This document shows, one piece after another, positions 60,720 to 64,000 of a stretch of 64,000 nt of DNA (the stretch's first letter is position 1; every line of letters starts with the position of its first letter). The DNA is from Polymyxa betae (taxonomy: Eukaryota > Endomyxa > Phytomyxea > Plasmodiophorida > Plasmodiophoridae), in NCBI GenBank assembly GCA_003693705.1, contig RBZT01000553.1, forward strand, positions 17,858 through 81,857, read 5' to 3'. The translations under genes were made by a program, and so were the position numbers. The notes under the pieces are model-generated. The model worked only from the letters and a program-made list of their open reading frames with translations. It had not been told where the DNA came from and did no database searches.

Positions 60720-61164
60720 ATGACTGAAACAAATGAAGAAATACCTAAAAAATCAAGTAAAAAAGCAGAAGCAAATAAGAAAAATTTAGAAAAGGCACGT
60801 CAATCCAGAAAAAAACGTGTATGAAGAAAGAAAACAATCTAAAAAAATTTTAGACAAAATCAAAGAAAAACACGATTTAAAAGAACTCATGAAAGAGCAA
60901 ACTGAACAAAGCGAAGAGCGCGTGGAAGTTCCAATTGAAGAACCAATAGAAACAAATGAAGAAGAGGAAGAAGTTATTATTGTAAAAAAAACTAAATCCA
61001 ATAAACAAAAGAAAAAGAAAAAAATAGTGTATGTATCGGCATCAAGTTCAGATGAAAGTGAAGAAGAGGAAGTCATTTATGTGAAACCCAAAAGGCAGAT
61101 TGATAAAATCAGAAACCAAAAACCGCAGCATCCTTTATATAAACCAATTTATGAATGGAATTAA
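60720..61164 (+). pseudogene. Lys/Glu-rich coiled-coil virion-type protein, frameshifted
   Basis: A frame from the ATG at 60,720 (EEIPKKSSKKAEANKK, then EKARQSRKK) stops at 60,822; an overlapping frame from about 60,817 continues VYEERKQSKKILDKIKEKHD, then an acidic stretch and VYVSASSSDESEEEEVIYVK, ending PLYKPIYEWN. The switch is in a run of seven A, so one base differs from a continuous gene of about 148 codons. Similar Lys-rich AREK-type proteins sit near capsid genes in many Polinton-like viruses; they may bind packaged DNA. Confidence 0.5.
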
Positions 61165-61186
61165 TTTATTTATATTCTAAATAATA

Positions 61187-61969
61187 ATGAGTGATTACAA
61201 TTCAAACGATTATTTAGACCATGGAACTATCGGTCAAAACAGATATGACGGAAGAAAAAATAGGTTCGGCAAGGAAAGACATTATATATTTTCTGATAAA
61301 CCTCTGACAAATCCAAAAGTTCATATAAGAATGGTTGATACTGATGAATTAGTGAATGACGCTATTCTGAGTAGAATGGCAAACGTCACTGAGGATGGTG
61401 TTAGAATGAGAGATAATTATATATTGAATGAACCAATTGATATTAAACATTCAAATAATTCAGCAACCATTTATAAAGCACCGAAAAAAGATAAAAATGT
61501 AGTTATATATCACGATAATATCAATACAACACCAAAAGAACGATTAATTACTTGGAATGAATTGGAAAAACATCCAATTAATCCTGATAGGCGGTTGGAG
61601 ATACAACAAGCAATAAGTAAATTGAAACCAACGAAATCAAAAATAACAAACTCGATGGAATTTAGCAAGAAACAATATTTAAAAGAACATAAAGCGGTTT
61701 ATCCAAGAAAAGAAGCATACAAGAAAGAGAAAGATACTATGAGGGAAATATTAGATGACCGCTTGGTTCCAAGAGGAATTCATAATACCATAACTGATAT
61801 GTATAGTGAAATGAGAGTTGCTAATAGGAACCCACCAGGCAGAAAACCCATTGATAAAATAACAAATGACTTCGCGAATTTAGACCCAGATTCTCCTAAA
61901 AAGACCGAAGAAAATCAGCAAAAAGAGATAGCTCATTCGGAAAAAGGAATAAATAAGAAACTAAAATAA
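61187..61969 (+). CDS. Viral protein of unknown function, 260 aa
   Basis: Intact frame starting 22 bp after the previous stop. Hydrophilic, rich in Asn, Lys, Asp; segments include HGTIGQNRYDGRKNRFG, RHYIFSDKPLTNPKVHIRM and RLITWNELEKHPINPDRR. Repeated RLEIQQAISKLKPT-type helices. No membrane segment or known motif. Position between capsid and packaging genes suggests a virion or assembly protein. Confidence 0.6.
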   Translation: MSDYNSNDYLDHGTIGQNRYDGRKNRFGKERHYIFSDKPLTNPKVHIRMVDTDELVNDAILSRMANVTEDGVRMRDNYILNEPIDIKHSNNSATIYKAPKKDKNVVIYHDNINTTPKERLITWNELEKHPINPDRRLEIQQAISKLKPTKSKITNSMEFSKKQYLKEHKAVYPRKEAYKKEKDTMREILDDRLVPRGIHNTITDMYSEMRVANRNPPGRKPIDKITNDFANLDPDSPKKTEENQQKEIAHSEKGINKKLK

Positions 61970-61994
61970 TTATTCATATAAGAATTATTTTAAT

Positions 61995-62705
61995 TTACAT
62001 TTCACGAATTACTTCATCGAAATTTCTCAATAGTCTATATTTTTTATGGTCAAATAAAAGAAAATTATATTTAACATTGGTTACTTCATCAAATATTTTT
62101 TCAAACTGCTCCGGTTCTAACCATCCACAATTTTCCTCTACAATTGCCTTTTTCTCCTTGTTATTCATGGGTTTGAAAAAGTATTTATACATTGCTAAAT
62201 CTCTGATTGAACTTGGGATTTACTTGTATCTCTGACTTAAAATCAAAACCGAAATATTACTATGACGCCCACGTGTGAATAACGATAAAATACTGCTTCT
62301 TTTTTTATTAAAGATATTATTATCAATAAAGTCTTCAAAAATAATCAAGATTGGTTCTAATTTCTGTCCATATTTTCTTAATTTTTGCTGATACTTGATT
62401 AACTCTGCTATGACATCCTTACCATCATCATCATAAATATCATGGAGCAGTGTAGCATCTAAATCATCTACCAGTTTTAATAAGGTTCCATTGATAGTGC
62501 TGGAGATTATATAGATATTGTTCTTAAAATAGCGTTTATGTTCATGACATATATTACAAGTCAATAGGGTTTTCCCACTGCTTCCCACTCCGACTAGAAT
62601 ACCATAAGACGGCCATATTTGAAAGTTAGGATGAAGGCAATATGTGGCGTCTGGCACATCGTATTTTGTCAGAACCTTTAAATTAATCTTCTTTTTCTTA
62701 GTCAT
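61995..62705 (-). pseudogene. A32/FtsK-like genome-packaging ATPase with in-frame stop
   Basis: 237 codons in a single frame, broken by one TAA at 62,220-62,222. Before it: VGVGSSGKTLLTC is Walker A, PILIIFEDFID is Walker B, and RGRHSNISVLILSQRY is the sensor region typical of A32-like ATPases. After it the same frame continues IPSSIRDLAMYKYFFKP and ends FDEVIREM, the expected C-terminus. All ATPase motifs lie upstream of the stop. It is the only viral gene on this strand. In relatives this enzyme pumps DNA into the capsid. Confidence 0.75.
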
Positions 62706-62750
62706 ATTAATATAACATGCGATTTTATTTATCTTGTATTAATAATAAAC

Positions 62751-63479
62751 ATGGAGTCAATTCCCTTTTACATAAATAGTAAGAAAAGAGAAAGTGGTTC
62801 TCTTGACAATTCAGACTTTTACTATAATTTCGTGTATAAAGCAAATGAGAATGCCGAAAATATGCTTAACATTGATATGCTTTCCATTCCTAAGTCCTAT
62901 TTCCCAGTCAATGACTACAATAATACTTTTCAATTGGGCATTACAAGCGTCGGCGTTACATCTGTCGTGTTAACTAATGGTGATTATACCGAGGCAGAAT
63001 TGATAAACCACATCACAAGTAATAGCGCCATGCCTATCGGCGTGTCCATGACATATTCCTCTATCTCAAAGAGATTTTCATATTTAGGTATGACTGGCAC
63101 TAATCTAATCACCAATGAAAAGCAGAAATATTTAGGGTTCAATTCGGCTGGGGTATGGCAACCAGATGTGAACGGCGTCATTGTCTCTAATGATGCGGTA
63201 GATATATCTGGAACGAATAGCATTAATGTCTTAACCGATATTGATATTGAGACATACAATAACTCCAACAAAAATAGTTATATGTTGCTCTCTGTATTCC
63301 CCAATGTTGATGCCAATGGATTTATAACATATACCTCTTCCAATTTTAGAAGCATCAAACTCAAAAATGATAAGTTGAATTTACAGAGATTTCAACTCGT
63401 GGACGAGAACCTTGACCCTCTTGATTTAAATGGACTATCATGGGACCTAAATCTCTCCCTTACATATAAGAACCAGTGA
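62751..63479 (+). CDS. Penton-like/minor capsid protein
   Basis: Intact, 242 aa, divergent from the ATPase (45-bp gap). It opens IPFYINSKKRESGSLDNSDF and continues ENMLNIDMLSIPKSYFPVND with TFQLGITSVGVTSVVLTNGDYT; KQKYLGFNSAG sits mid-protein. This layout (S/NxRxxGxxxxF start, a strand with 'IPxSYxxVN', Y/FLGF) is what penton proteins of Polinton-like viruses and related elements show, built on a single jelly roll. The assignment is by motif pattern; no other function fits better. Confidence 0.6.
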   Translation: MESIPFYINSKKRESGSLDNSDFYYNFVYKANENAENMLNIDMLSIPKSYFPVNDYNNTFQLGITSVGVTSVVLTNGDYTEAELINHITSNSAMPIGVSMTYSSISKRFSYLGMTGTNLITNEKQKYLGFNSAGVWQPDVNGVIVSNDAVDISGTNSINVLTDIDIETYNNSNKNSYMLLSVFPNVDANGFITYTSSNFRSIKLKNDKLNLQRFQLVDENLDPLDLNGLSWDLNLSLTYKNQ

Positions 63480-63528
63480 GAATTCAATCATCGTCTTTAT
63501 TGAGAAATTAATATATACCATAATATTA

Positions 63529-63759
63529 ATGTTTGGTTATTGTGATTTAGAACAATGCTTAAATCAAAAAAGTGATGTAAAGGTGTTAATTCACGAAAGC
63601 AATTTATGGCACGTAAGACATCACGATGGAAGAGAAAGATTAATTTGTAATGACTGCTTGATAATATGGAAAGCAGAAAGTAAAAAGTTAAGAGAAGAGG
63701 AGAAATTGAGGAAGAACCAGTGGGAAATCAGAAAGAAAAAGGAAATTGTAAACTTATAA
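63529..63759 (+). CDS. Small Cys/His protein, possible zinc-binding
   Basis: 76 aa. MFGYCDLEQCL and LICNDCLIIW give two Cys pairs (CxxxxC, CxxC) with HVRHHDGRE between, a treble-clef or zinc-ribbon-like spacing; the C-terminus is a basic helix (KLREEEKLRKNQWEIRKKK). Last gene of the viral block, in the same AT-rich composition. Confidence 0.5.
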   Translation: MFGYCDLEQCLNQKSDVKVLIHESNLWHVRHHDGRERLICNDCLIIWKAESKKLREEEKLRKNQWEIRKKKEIVNL

Positions 63760-63817
63760 GATAAATTCATGATGTAAATCATTAGATTATGAATTTTCAG
63801 AAGTCATTACAATACCG

Positions 63818-63948
63818 AAATCTAGGCGAATATTTCTGATTGAATGAGGGGGACGTTAGAGACATATGTCTCAGAGCTGAGCACCCCAATTCTACAGCAC
63901 GACTTAAACTTTTCAATTCAACCAGAAAGGGATTCGCCTAGATTCAGT
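63818..63948. repeat. Inverted repeat at right edge of viral block
   Basis: Arms of about 28-30 bp: AATCTAGGCGAATATTTCTG ATTGAAT on the left and, reversed, AATCTAGGCGAATCCCTTTC TGGTTGAAT on the right, about 70 bp apart. Composition returns to host-like just after it. Could be a viral terminal hairpin or a small MITE. Confidence 0.65.
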
Positions 63949-64000
63949 AGTTTGATATGACAAGTTCAGTGACAACGACGACTCCACGACGAAGATTACG

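Larger units (their letters stand above)
60000..63780. mobile_element. Endogenous Polinton-like/adenovirus-lineage virus fragment
   Basis: AT-rich (clearly richer than the flanks), intronless, densely packed block: capsid fragment, Lys/Glu-rich protein, unknown protein, packaging ATPase (opposite strand), penton-like protein, small Cys protein. This gene set is the morphogenetic module of Polinton-like viruses and relatives infecting protists. No polymerase, integrase or protease gene is in the window, so the element is truncated at the left. Three genes are broken. An inverted repeat at 63,818-63,948 may mark the right end. Confidence 0.7.

Noticed and set aside
62220-62222. Alternative genetic code (TAA as Gln)
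   Set aside because: Neighbouring viral genes and many host genes end in TAA or TAG at sensible places; one site is not enough.

Overview
The window is nuclear DNA of a compact-genome, unicellular eukaryote. Almost every gene can be rebuilt only by splicing short GT-AG introns, mostly 41-60 nt, often with a CTAAC or CTGAC branch-like motif before the 3' AG. Genes sit tens to hundreds of bases apart on both strands. Flagellar genes (a Fused/STK36-type kinase with armadillo repeats and an RSPH10B-like MORN protein) point to a flagellated stage. Three introns carry TTTAGGG-type telomere-like repeats. The mix suggests a free-living or parasitic protist, possibly Rhizaria such as a phytomyxid. That placement is inference; there is no rRNA or organelle gene to settle it.

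Left part (1-24,750): SPRY protein 3' end, pseudo-lipase, YKT6 R-SNARE, MTG1 GTPase, HTD2-like dehydratase, a transposase scrap, YAK1/DYRK kinase, Cwf21 splicing factor, a 19-exon presequence protease, a membrane protein divergent from SARAF, ABHD13-like hydrolase, LEA_2 protein, a methyltransferase, and a tandem PH-PH-PTEN lipid phosphatase. Middle (24,900-41,100): TPR protein, the 27-exon Fused-like kinase, several unrecognised genes, ExoIII-type AP endonuclease, Ulp1/SENP SUMO protease with a degenerate repeat array behind it, tRNA-Thr and proteasome ATPase Rpt3. Right part (41,150-55,300): P4 flippase, a small secreted Pro-rich protein, a zinc-ribbon/F-box/LRR protein, RSPH10B-like gene, a 3-N gap followed by a decayed partial copy of RSPH10B, and one large unrecognised gene.

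From about 55,900 the sequence becomes a mobile-element graveyard: a DDE transposase remnant split by a nested palindromic element, a Ty3-gag-like scrap, and a deleted hAT element with a perfect 8-bp target duplication (GGCTAAAT). From about 60,100 to 63,780 lies an AT-rich, intronless block with a double-jelly-roll capsid fragment, an A32/FtsK-like packaging ATPase, a capsid-associated (penton-like) protein and a Lys/Glu-rich protein. It resembles a Polinton-like or related virus of a protist integrated into the host. Three of its genes are broken, two by single-base shifts in A-runs and one by an in-frame stop.

Functions together: housekeeping in mitochondria (MTG1, HTD2-like, presequence protease), trafficking and membranes (YKT6, flippase, SARAF), protein turnover (Rpt3, Ulp1, F-box), DNA repair and motility. 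No prokaryote-style operon, CRISPR array or defence island is visible.
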